Origin: Sisyra terminalis
Taxonomy: Eukaryota > Arthropoda > Insecta > Neuroptera > Sisyridae
Direction: 5' to 3'
NCBI GenBank assembly: GCA_958496175.1
Contig: OY292278.1
Span: 7,254,001-7,318,000, forward strand
DNA: 64,000 nt
Part shown: positions 1 to 11,600 of the stretch, one piece after another
Numbering within the stretch: the first letter of the stretch is position 1
Layout of the letters: every line of letters begins with the position of its first letter
Position numbers and translations under genes: made by a program
The notes under the pieces: model-generated
Database searches by the model: none
Seen by the model: only the letters and a program-made list of their open reading frames with translations
Told to the model about the DNA's origin: nothing

Positions 1-1205
1 TAGTGGTGACACAATATGAACCCGGGATTGTATATAATATATTTCCATAAAATATTACTTTAATAAAATATGATAAAAATAAAACTATAGTCTCAACAAA
101 AATATACTCTTTCCAAAGAAAATTATGATTTTACTTAATGAAGGGCAACACCCAAAGGAGTTGATATAATATCTACTTACTATAGAAAAAGTTTTATGTA
201 GATAAGAATTTATACTTTAATATTTGAAGAACTTAAAGATTAATCCTATTTAGCGATAGCAATCATTTATGGAAGACTAAAAATCTTGGTTTACATTATA
301 CTATTTTAAAGAACCATATTAAAACGAAAAAGTACAGAAAGTTTTCAAGAAAAATGTAAAAATTCAATTCTTTTAAATTCAACAAGAAAAGCTTTTGAAA
401 ATTAAGAATTTCCTCAATTATTTGATAAGTATTTGGACACCAAAAGATGTAGAGGTTACTGTTAATAAAAATAATAGATAAAAACTTATTTTCAAGAAAA
501 TAAGTTCAATGGAATAAAGAAATAGATCCCAATTTCGATTTTATTCTACAAAATTGACCAAAATTTCTTTTTTAGCATTGGAACAAAGTCAAAATCAAAA
601 GCTTATGTTGAAAATTTAAACAGTAGTGGTGACACAATATGAACCGGGGTTGTATATAATATATTTCCATAAAATATTACTATAATAAAATATGATAAAA
701 ATAAAAATATAGTCTCAACAAAAATATACTCTTTCCAAAGAAAATTACGATTTTATTTAATGAGGGGAGATACCCCAAGGAGTTGATATAATATCTACTT
801 ATTATAGAAAAAAAATTATGTTGATAACAATTTATGCTTTGATATTTAAAGAACTTAAAAACTTATCCTATTGAGTAATAGTAATGATTTATTGAAGACT
901 AAAAACCTCGGTTTACATGATATTATTTTAAAGAACCATATTAAAACGAAAAAAAAATGCATAAAACATTCAAAAAGTTTTCAAGTAAATGTGAAAATTC
1001 AATTCGTTTAAAATCAGCAAAGAAAGCTTTTAAAAATTAAGAATTTCCTCAATTATTTGATAAGTATTTGGACAGCAAAAGATGTAGAGGTTACTGTTAA
1101 TAAAAATAGTAAGTAAGAGCTTATTTTCAAGAAAATAAGTTCAATGGAATAAAGAAATAAATCCCAATTTCGATTTTATTCCACAAAATTGACCAAAACT
1201 TCTTT
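1..1205. repeat. Direct duplication, ~623-bp period
   Basis: The block starting at position 1 (TAGTGGTGACACAATATGAA) begins again at 624 with the same 20 bases and can be followed, with scattered substitutions and small indels, to about 1205. The two copies share the segments around 'ttgtatataatatatttcc', 'gatgtagaggttactgtta' and 'cgattttatt'. The first copy may continue left of the window, so the real array could be longer. No open frame of note is present; an AT-rich tandem repeat or duplicated transposon fragment is the simplest reading. Confidence 0.85.
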
Positions 1206-2027
1206 TAGTCTGGAAAATTAAGGGGTTTGTTTTGAACAAAAAATTTAGACACTTTAGTAAGCTGAAGAAGATAAATTTTGAATTTTTTTAGTATTTTATA
1301 ATTTCTTTTTATGAAATTCCAAAGTAATAATAATACTTTTTTTAATCATTGGCAGAACAATGAACAAACCCGAATTAAACACCGAATTTCAAATGAAAAA
1401 AATCGATTTAAATTCGTAATAACTTAAAATATGTAATGAAGAATTCCTTTTATCGAAATAATTAATTTTATGTGTATAAAAATGGCTTTAAAACACTGAT
1501 ATAGCTAAGCTTTATGTCAGGCAACTATTCCATAAAAAAGGCATTGAAAAGCTCTACATATAACATAAATTAATGATAAATGAAATTGCGGAAGATAGTT
1601 AATATCTTTAAGATATTCAAAAGCAGAACATTTGATACTTTTAAGGACATTTTGGTTCTGATATGCTGGTTTTTCAAAATTAGAAGTATTGGAGTAAGAA
1701 AAATAAAATTTTCTGCATCATTTTTCCACAAAAAATAAAACCCAGTTGAAATTTTACACTTTTAAATCAAACAAATTGGCGGTAAAGGTAATATCAGTGG
1801 GTAAAAATCATCTAAAACACCCAAAACATAATAATCAAATTTACAGGTTTACGCAATGGTTTCTTGGAAAACCTTTATAAAATTTTCACTAATTTCCTTA
1901 AAAATATAACGTTTTATCATTTAATTTTTTGTAAAGCACAATTTGAATCCAATAACGTAAAAAAAGAAGCCTAAACGGGAAAAATTAAATTCAAATTGGT
2001 AAACACAACCAAATCTGGAAATTCCGT
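1206..2027. other. AT-rich stretch with no recognised feature
   Basis: No convincing coding frame, splice-linked exon, RNA gene or long repeat was seen. Composition is like the rest of the intergenic DNA. Confidence 0.6.
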
Positions 2028-3590
2028 AACTATTGGTGGGTCAGTCCAAAAATAAATGAAATGGTTGCTCGACCATTTTAAAAAAAAATAATTTTTTGTG
2101 TGCTATCACCCCAACATGTCGGTAGTTCAAATTCTTCATTATTTTAATTTTATTGTTTTTAGTTTTCCAGTGGTGACCATATTAGTTTTACTAGGCGCAG
2201 ACATTTTTGCACTTTTAAGGGTTTGCGGAAACTTGATTACCTCAGGCCCTATTAGTCCTATCAAAATGAAACAAAAAACAGAGGGTTCATAAAAATATAA
2301 ACTATAAGATTGTAACACGACATTTTCACCTAAATGTAATTCTAAGGGGTGAAATTTCAGCCTAAATTTTTAGCTCTCATTTGTAAAAACTCCAATTTTC
2401 ACGGAAAGATTGTGAAGGAAGGGAAAGAGTCTACGAGTTAAAACTTTTTTTACAACCAAATAGGTACTAGTTGTATTCAAAAACAAAATTTGAAGTCTGA
2501 GACTTTAAGTCTTTTTAAAATAAAAAATAACAAAATTTGGAAATTTTCAAAATTTGCAATTTTCTGAGCTCAATATCTCTGGTGGGGGACCAGATAAAAA
2601 TCTGAAATATCACCTCAGTATAGTACTGTATGATAGTATTATGCACCTAAAATTTGGAGTTTGAGATTTGACTAGGAGCAAAGGTATTGCAAGCACAAAA
2701 TGTCAAAATAATGCATACTTCAGTAGGTGAATATAAAGTATTTAACATAATAATGTACATATATTATTAGCTTTCAGGCAGAAGTATATGTTTAAAATGA
2801 TATGAATAACTGTTAGCCCAGAATATATGTTGTTTTGTGTAAAATGCCCTTTTTGCCAAGTATATGTCACATATTAAATGGTTAAATACATTATAGTCAC
2901 CTACTGAAGTATGCATTATTTTGACATTTTCTGCATGCAATACCTCTTCTCCAAGTCAAATCTCAAACTCCAAATTTTAGGTGCATAATACTATCATACA
3001 GTACTATAATCTAGTGATATTTCAGATTTTTATCTGGTCCCCCACCAGAGATATTGAGCTCAGAAAATTGCAAATTTTGAAAATTTCCAAATTTTGTTAT
3101 TTTTTATTTTAAAAAAGCTTAAAGTCTCTGACTTCAAATTTTGTTTTTTGAATACAACTAGTACCTAATTATTTGTAAAAAAAGTTTTAACGCGTAGACT
3201 CTTTCCCTTCCTTCACAATCTTTCCGTGAAATTTGGAGTTTTTACAAATGAGATCTAATAATTTAGGCTGAAATTTCACCCCTTAGAATTACATTTAGGT
3301 GAAAACGTTTTATTACAACTTGATGGCTTATATTTTTATGAACACACTGATTTTTGTTTCATTTTGATAGGACAAATAGGGCCTGAGATAATCAAGTTTC
3401 CGCAAATCCTTAAAAGTGCGAAAATGTAAAACTAATATGGCCACCACTGGAAAACTAAAAACAATATAATTAAAATAATGATGAATTTGAACTACCAACA
3501 TGTTGGGGGTGACCGCAAAAAAAAAATCAGAATTAAAAAAAAATAATCAAGCGACCAGCTGGACCGACTGAATTGGACTAACCCTGGTGC
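2028..3590. mobile_element. Foldback element with ~690-bp inverted arms
   Basis: The left arm (about 2035-2731) is repeated as its reverse complement in the right arm (about 2896-3585), separated by a spacer of about 165 bp. Matching landmarks are 'aatgcatacttcagtaggtga' near 2711 against 'tcacctactgaagtatgcat' near 2897, the GGTGGGGGACCAG block near 2581 against CTGGTCCCCCACC near 3036, and the outer ends with a shared AGTCCAA core. By eye the arms are roughly 90% identical. No transposase was found, so this is a non-autonomous foldback or long-TIR element. The short open frame at 2098-2292 lies inside the left arm and is not treated as a gene. Confidence 0.85.
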
Positions 3591-4280
3591 GAAAAAATAA
3601 AAAGAAATTGGACATAAAACTTAATAGTTTTTAGATTATAGATTGAAGCATTGGAACTGAATTCATTATAAAAATTAGTGCAAACATTAATTGATCAAAT
3701 GTTAACTATTGTCCATCTACACTTATTCTTGTTTCGTTCGAATATTATGCAATATTTTGTGTTGAATAAAACCTACTTGAAATTGTAATCCAAAAGCGAG
3801 GACACTTAAACGTTTTTGGATCAAAATAGACCGAAATTTAAAGGTCGATGACACGATAAAATTTGAATATTGTTCTCTAATTATTACTTTAAGTAAAGAA
3901 AAAGAAATTTGATTTACAATTTTAAATGAAAAGTTTTAAAAGTTTTAGTAAATGATATTCCACCGTATCTTGTATATTAAATATTAATCATAAAATCAAT
4001 TTCTTTCGTCAGAAATTTCTTCTCAGATGGCAGAACATTTAACGACAAAATAATTACCTGTACGTTTTACTTTCAATAAATTCAATAAAAGTGGTTAGCA
4101 ATGAAACAATAACCGAATTACAAAGTGTTCATTTCAAATTCCCCGCCGCGGTAGAGTGCGCAAAAGAAAATTCGACCTCAAAACACACATTCGATGAATC
4201 GACGGTTTAGTTTAAATTATTTTTTTTGTTACAATTTCCACTTTCTACGACGGCATGAATCCGGCCGGTGGGTCTTTTAG
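3591..4280. other. Intergenic, nothing recognised
   Basis: AT-rich sequence with a short GC-richer patch near 4141-4160. I looked for a tRNA there and could not fold one. No gene is supported. Confidence 0.5.
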
Positions 4281-5309
4281 GTCCTTCTAAAAAAATCTAC
4301 ATTGATAATTGTCGGAAAATTTGTGGGATTTCTATCACATTTACCTGGCACACCTGCCGATTTCTATGTTAGAGAAAAAGATTTGTTCGACCAAGGTTAG
4401 TTCCATTATTTTAATTATATACGGATGATGATGGTGATGATGTAACCATTTTTGTTAGAAGGAAGGTCTGGTCCTACCGATGGAATTTTGAAATGAAAAT
4501 GACTGACAAATATTTACAGCAGAATGGTTTCTATAGAGGTTTTTTATTTTTTATTTTTTTTTTGAAAACAGAGTCTAAAGTCTTTGATTTTTTCAACGAA
4601 AGAATTCGTTAAGTTCAGAGACGACCGACAAAATCTAAAAATATCCTCAATGAAAATGCATATGATGCAATAAAATGACAAGACAATAATGCAGCAAACG
4701 TATTAAATAACAACCAGATAAAAATAATTAGTAAAAAATTAGTTCCAATTAGTCATTTTATTGAAGAACAACAATTTGAAGACACAAATTTTCACAAAAT
4801 TGTAACGAGGAAAACTTATGAATCCCATGCACTTGAATTTCATTTTACATCCCAACACAAATGCACATAATTTACACACTAAATAAATATATCACATACA
4901 TAAATTCACTTCGTCCTAGAACGAATTTATCCGTCCGTTGTGGGGTCCGGCCATCCGTCTACTGTATATTCATTATCTAACATTAAATGAGTGCTAACAA
5001 ACCGATACCTTTGCTATTATTGTAGGATTTCTGGGCGGCATGCGCTTAAAAACGTTTCCCCGCTCCCCCACATTGAGAATTTTCCTCACCAGTTCAACCA
5101 GGAAAATCGTTACTGCCCTCCCCACCATCCACTACAGCTGCGACATCCACTACACACAATATAGGTCGGGAAATTCAATGGAAACTGTTACTATTTTGCA
5201 AAGGATATCTCAATCAACTCGGAAAATTACAATGCACAAATGCAACTCTCTACACTATCAATTTACTATGGAAAATATTGAAAAACCGCAATGCAATTGC
5301 AGTCTTTGA
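4281..5309 (+). CDS. Candidate partial gene: two orphan exons
   Basis: Two phase-compatible segments look like exons on the plus strand. The first, 4281-4395, follows TCTTTTAG and ends at CAAG|GTTAGT; it is open in one frame and encodes a protein-like stretch including LSHLPGTPADFYVREKDLF. The second starts after TTATTGTAG at about 5025, stays open in the phase left by the first and ends at a TGA at 5307-5309, adding about 95 residues with several Cys. No start codon or upstream exon was found and I do not recognise the protein. The intron between would be about 630 bp. The upstream polypyrimidine tract of the first exon is poor. This could be the 3' end of a gene starting outside the window, or chance open frames. 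Confidence 0.3.
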
Positions 5310-5740
5310 AAAATTCAAATCGTGCGTCATTAAAACTAAACATTGATAAGACGTAAACCGTTTTTTTTTCTGACTTAAAGTTAATCAGAAAATACTTATT
5401 TCATTCTCATAAATCATAAGTGTTTCACATTTAATCTTTCACAACTGATTAACTGATACAAATTGCAACAATCAAGAAAAACTAGTTTCTCGGAAATGTA
5501 TTTATTTTGCAATAATTGGTAACGCATTAACGTATTTTCCTGAATCAAATAAGTGCAGATGAAAATCTTCTCAGAAGGGAAAAAAATTATATTTTACAAT
5601 GAATGAATTTGAATATATAATTCAAAAGTTAAATAATTTGTTTTGAGGAAATCAATATTCAATTATTCAATATTTAATAAATTTATGAACAATTCGTTAA
5701 TATTTAAATTACATATTACAATTATCATAAAAAATTGGAG
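5310..5740. other. Intergenic, nothing recognised
   Basis: Very AT-rich with no supported feature apart from sequence leading into the palindromic element that follows. Confidence 0.5.
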
Positions 5741-8005
5741 AAATTTATTAATAATTATCATGTTTTCTTCCAAAACCGTGAAGCAAAACGTTGAAACATT
5801 TTACAGTGAATAAATTTGAATATATAAAATTCAAAAGTTAAACAATTTTTTTGAGGATATTATCAAAAGCTTTAAGTTTATAGTAGATACATTGAAATAA
5901 GACAATTTTATTAAAAAACTTTCATATTCTTTTAAAGATAAATGATAAAATTCAGATCTCAGCTTTTATTTTTTTAAATAAGAAGACAATTCAGGTGGTT
6001 TAAGATCAGCTTTTTCATTGAATATTTTTACTATTCAATTAGCTACGTTTCGTTACGTATGGTAACTTCATTAGGCTTTTATAAAAAATTAAAATTATTA
6101 CTAAATATGTCAATTGTAAGTACATAAATTTCAAAACTATAATAATATAAAATATTTGTAATTAAATAATAATAAATAACTCAAAATTTCAAAATATGAC
6201 AAACATTTCAAAAGATATTGTTATAAATAAATACATATATGATAACAAAATTAATTAATAAAATACCTTGATTAACAAAAATAAAATATTTTCAATTTAA
6301 ATTCAATAAATAAATAAAAATTAAAAAATTACACACCCTACCCATACACTTTTTTTTTATATTATCTACATTATGTGTATGGGTAGAAAAATGTTATTTT
6401 TAGAAAAATTTTTAGAAAATATTTTATTTTTGTTAATCAAGATATTTTATTAATTAATTTTATTATTATATATTTAAATATTTATAACAATATCTTTTAA
6501 AATTTTTGTCATACTTTGAAATTTTGAAATAGTTATTATTATTTAATTACAAATATTTTATATTATCTACATTAGACTGATTCAAAAAAAAAAATTTTTT
6601 TTTTTCTAAATTATATCGAAAATATTGTTGGGAATGACAAAAAGAAAATCCTGTGAAAGTTTAAGCTCTTAATATAAATATGAAGAGGTGTCGCATCGCA
6701 AATTTCGATTTTCCATTTAAATAACATGGGAACAATATTCTCTTGCACTTTGTAATTTTATAGTTCACGTTGGTGACAATATTTCGGAATGACCAAGGTA
6801 TATTCTTGTAGAAAATTAAATGATCTACAAAAAAGGTCTCGTATAAGTTTTTTATATATTTATTCGTTCAAAAGTTATTCGAGGTCAAAGTTGAAATAAA
6901 GAGAAATTTTAATATTTTTTCAATTTTTTGACGCAACTATCAATTTTATGAGAAAATTTTATAGGACATTTTTTGTAGAACACTTTTTTTTCTATAACTT
7001 ATTTCGATAAAAGTATTTGATATTTTTCACAGGTCCTAAGTTATTTGCATTAAACTGAAAATTCCCTGAATTATTATACTTTTAACATAAAAATTATTTT
7101 TTTTATTTTAATTAAATAACTTAGGACCTGTGAAAAATATCAAAGACTTTTAAAGAGATAATTTATACAAAAAAAAGTGCTCTACAAAAAATGTCCTATA
7201 AAATTTTCTCATAAAATTGATGGTTGCGTCAAAAAATTGAAAAAATATCAAAATTTCTCTTTAGTTCAACTTTGACCTCGAATAACTTTTGAAGGAATAA
7301 ATATATCAAAAACTTATACGAGACCTTTTTTGTAGATCGTTTAATTTTCTACAAGAATATACGTTAGTCATTCCGAAATATTGTCACCAACGTGAGCTAT
7401 AAAATTACAAAGTTCAAGAGAATATTGTTCCCATGTTATTTAAATGGAAAATCGAAATTTCCGATGCGGCACCTCTTAATATTAAGAGTTTAAAATTTCA
7501 CAGGATTTTCTTTGTCATTCCCAACAATATTTTCGATATAGTTAAGAAAAAAAAATCATCATTTTTTTTAACAGTCTAATATGAATATTATTATAATTTT
7601 AAAATTTATGTATGCTTGACATATTTTGTAATTATTTTATTTTTTTATAGAAGCCTGATGAAGTTACGATACCTAACGAAACGTAGCTAATTGAATAGTT
7701 TAAATATTAAATAAAAAACCGATCTTAAACAACCTAAATTTTCTTCTTAATTAAAAAAAATAAAAGCTGAGATCTGAATTTTATCATCTATCTTTAAAAG
7801 AATATGAAAGTTCATTAATGGAATTTTCTTATTTCAAGGTATCTACTATAAACTTAAAGCTTTTGATAATATCCTCAAAAAAATTGTTTAGCTTTTGAAT
7901 TTTATATATTCAAATGTAGTCACTGTAAAATGTTCCAACGTTTTGCTTCACGGTTTTGGAAGAAAACATGATAATTATTAATAAATTTCTCAAATTTTTT
8001 ATGAT
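5741..8005. mobile_element. Nested palindromes, outer element ~2.3 kb
   Basis: Three inverted repeats are stacked. The outer arms are about 5741-6110 and 7620-8005; for example CCAAAACCGTGAAGCAAAAC near 5772 is found inverted near 7945, and CTACGTTTCGTTACGTATGG near 6042 inverted near 7665. Inside lie a palindrome at about 6145-6567, centred near 6350 on CTACCCATACAC...GTGTATGGGTAG, and another at about 6571-7580, centred near 7075, whose ends carry a GACTGATTC/AACAGTCTAA type terminus. The 18-bp string TTTATATTATCTACATTA occurs at the centre of the first palindrome and again beside the second, as an insertion duplicate might. No transposase is visible. A second copy is at 47,983-49,310. Confidence 0.8.
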
Positions 8006-8634
8006 AATTGTAATAAGTAATTAAAATATTAACGAATTGTTCATAAATTTATTAAAATTGAATCTAAAATCATTGAATATATCTTGAATAATTCCATATC
8101 TTTTCTTTTAGGAAAATTTTCACATAATAAATATAAGAGACGTCAGTTTTACATTAATGTATATTTGGTTGCCTATGCATAACATTATATTGAAGCTATA
8201 CGGTAATGCAGGGAAAAGATTTAAATTTTTTTTAATGGTCATATATTGGATTCAATTGAGTTTTTACTCTTTCAAAATATAACCAAAATTTAAAAATTTG
8301 ATTTTTGTTTTATAAAACAACAACACCCTTTTTATTGCTTTTTTGTTCCTATTAGAAAATTATTTTTTAACATATTTAAGGGATGATATAAGGTAAATCC
8401 TTGAAATATCTTCAATAAAATAAGCACTTAAAATATAAGTGCTTAAAACATATCAATTTAAAAGTAAAAGGGATTAAGTTAAATTAATTATATATTTTTC
8501 ATTTAAAATGGGAAAAAAGTGTAAAGAAGTTCAGTGCTTTATTATTAATTGATAAAATGAGGTGTAGAACAAATAACTACGATTTGGATCCATGTGAAAT
8601 AGGTAATATTTATTATAAAATTATCAATACAAAT
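8006..8634. other. Spacer between palindromes and satellite
   Basis: AT-rich, with no gene or clear repeat recognised. Confidence 0.5.
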
Positions 8635-11600
8635 GTCTAATGTTTACATTATAAAATTTAAATGCTGATTAAAAGTCTACTTTTCGTGTAATTAGCGTCT
8701 AAAGAGGTCTGTCATTATGTTCATTTAGGGCCAAAAATATCTTTATTTCTTCAATCCTATTGCTATAAATCGATCAAATATTAGTCAAGAATTGAAAATA
8801 TAACATTTTCTCCACTCGAACATTGTTTAAAATTGTATTTTTAACCAATTTAATTTGCATGGTTAGCTAACGTCAAAGTTGTTTATGTTGTGCTTTATAG
8901 GCAACCAGGTGAGCATCAAAAAAAAAAATCGACGATTTGCCTATTTTGAACATGCCAATATTCAGTACTCTAACTCAAATTTCAGACATTTAAGGGTGAT
9001 TTTCTTTATGTCACATAATAATTGGGATATCAGATGAAAGCTAATGAATTACTCTATTGTTTTAAATAAAAAAACAACCAATATGTTAAAACGATGACAT
9101 TAAAATTTGATTTTCCGTAAGCGACTACGTCCCTTTCTGACATTTGAGGGTAGTTTTCCCCCCTTGATTGTTTGAATTTGATTATGATTGGGGTGTCAAT
9201 TGAAAGCTATTGAATTATTCTATCGATTGATATAAAAAAATAACCAATATCTTTAAGCAATTACTTTAAAAATTGATTTTCCCATATCGACTCTTGGCCT
9301 TAATAAAATGTTACTTAAATCATGTTATTTCACATAAAAAGTAATTAAAAACATTACTTTTATATGAAATTGATGGTTTACAGCTAAATTTGACACTGAA
9401 ATGTTGATTAAAGGTCTACTTTACAAGAAATAAGCTTCTAAAGGGGGTCTGTCATTATCTTCATTTAGGGCCAAAAATATCTTTATTTCTTCAATCCTAT
9501 TGCTACAAATCGATCAATTATTAGTCAAGAATTCAAAATGTAACATTTTTTTCACTCGAACATCATTTAAAATTGTATTTTTAACCAATTTAATTTGCAT
9601 GGTTAGCTAACGTCAAAGTTGTTTATGTTGTGCTTTATAGGCAACCCGGTGAGCACCAAAAAAACAAAATTCGACGATTTGCCTATTTTGAAAATGTCAA
9701 TATTCAGTACTCTAACTCAAATTTCAGACATTTAAGGGTGATTTTCTTTATGTCATATAATGATTGGAATATCAGATGAAAGCTAATGAATTACTCTATT
9801 GATTTATATAAAAAAACAGCCAATATGTTTAAACGATAACATTAAAATTTTATTTTCCGTAAGCAACTACGTCCCTTTCTGACATTTAAGGGTAGTTTTC
9901 CCCCCTTATTTGTTTGAATCTGATTATGATTGGGGTATCAATTAAAAGCTATTGAATTATTCTATCGATTGATATCAAAAAACTACCAATATCTCCAAGC
10001 AATTACTTTGAAAATTGATTTTCCCATATTGATCTTGGCCTTAATAAAATGTTACTTAAATCATGTGTTTCGCGTAAAAAGTACTTAAAAACATTACACT
10101 TATATAAAATTTATGGTTTACAGCTAAATTTGACACTTAAATGCTGATTTAAGGTTTACTTTTTGTGAAATTAGCGTTTAAAAAGACCTAATGAGTCACC
10201 TAGGAAAATTCAAATTTTAAAGTAATTGATAAAAGATATTAGTAATTTTTTTGTATCAATCGATAGAATAATTTAATAGCTTTCAATTGACACCCCAATC
10301 ATAATCAAATTCAAACAAATAAGTGGGGAAAACCACCCTTAAATGTCAGAAAGGGACGTAATCCCTTACGGAAAATCAAATTTTAATGTCATCGTTTAGA
10401 CATATTGGTTGTTTTTTTATATAAATCAATAGAGTAATTCATTAGCTTTCATCTGATATCCATATCATTATGTGACATAAAGAAAATCACCCTGAAATGT
10501 CTGAAATTTGAGTTAGAGTACTGAATATTGACATGTTCAAAATAGGCAAATCGTCGAATTTTGTTTTTTTGGTGCTCACCGGGTTGCCTATAAAACACAA
10601 CATAAACAACTTTGACATTAGCTAACCATGCATATAAAATTGGTTAAAAATACAATTTTAAACGATATTCGAGTGAAAAAAATGTTATATTTTGAATTCT
10701 TGACTAATAATTGATCGATTTATAGCAATAGGAGTGGAGAAATAAAGATATTTTTGGCCCTAAATGAAGATAATGACAGACCCCTTTTAGACGCTTATTT
10801 CTTGAAAAGTAGCTCTTTAATCACAATTTACGTATTAAATTTAGCTTGTAATTATAAATTTTTTATAATTATAATGATTTTAATTACTTTTTACGCGAAA
10901 TCACATGATAAAAGTAACATTTTATTACGGCCAAGGGTTGATATGGGAAAATTAATTTTCAAAGTAATTGCTTAAAGATATTGATAATTTTTTGATATCA
11001 ATCGATAGAATAATTTAATAGCTTTCAATTGACACCCCAATCATAATCAGATTCAAACAAATAAGGGGGGAAAAGCACCCTTAAATGACAAAAAGGGACG
11101 TAGTCGCTTACGGAAAATCAAATTTTAAAGTCATCGTTTTAATATATTGGTTGTTTTTTTATTTAAATCAATAGAGTAATTCATTAGCTTTCATCTGATA
11201 TCCCAATTATTATGTGACATAAAGAAAATCACCCTTAAATGTCTGAAATTTGAATCAGAGTACTGAATATTGACATGTTCAAAATAGGCAAATCGTCGAA
11301 TTTTGTTTTTTGATGCTCACCGGGTTGCCTATAAAACACAACATAAACAACTTTGACATTAGCTAACCATGCAAATCAAATTGGTTAAAAATACATTTTT
11401 AAATGATGTTCGAGCGGAAAAAATGTTATATTTTGAATTCTTGACTAATAATTGATCGATTTATAGCTATAGGAGTGAAGAAATAAAGATATTTTTGTCC
11501 CTAAATGAAGATAATGACAGACCCCCTTTGGACGCTTATTTCTCAAAGATTAGATCTTTAATCAACATTTAAGTGTCAAATTTAGCTGTAAATCATCAAT

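Noticed and set aside
2098..2292. 64-codon open frame in the foldback arm
   Set aside because: It sits entirely inside an inverted-repeat arm, and the matching arm does not keep it.
4139..4200. Possible tRNA near a GC-richer patch
   Set aside because: No cloverleaf with a plausible anticodon arm could be drawn.
10754..10975. 73-codon open frame within the satellite
   Set aside because: Sister monomers carry stops and indels at the same place, so it is not maintained.
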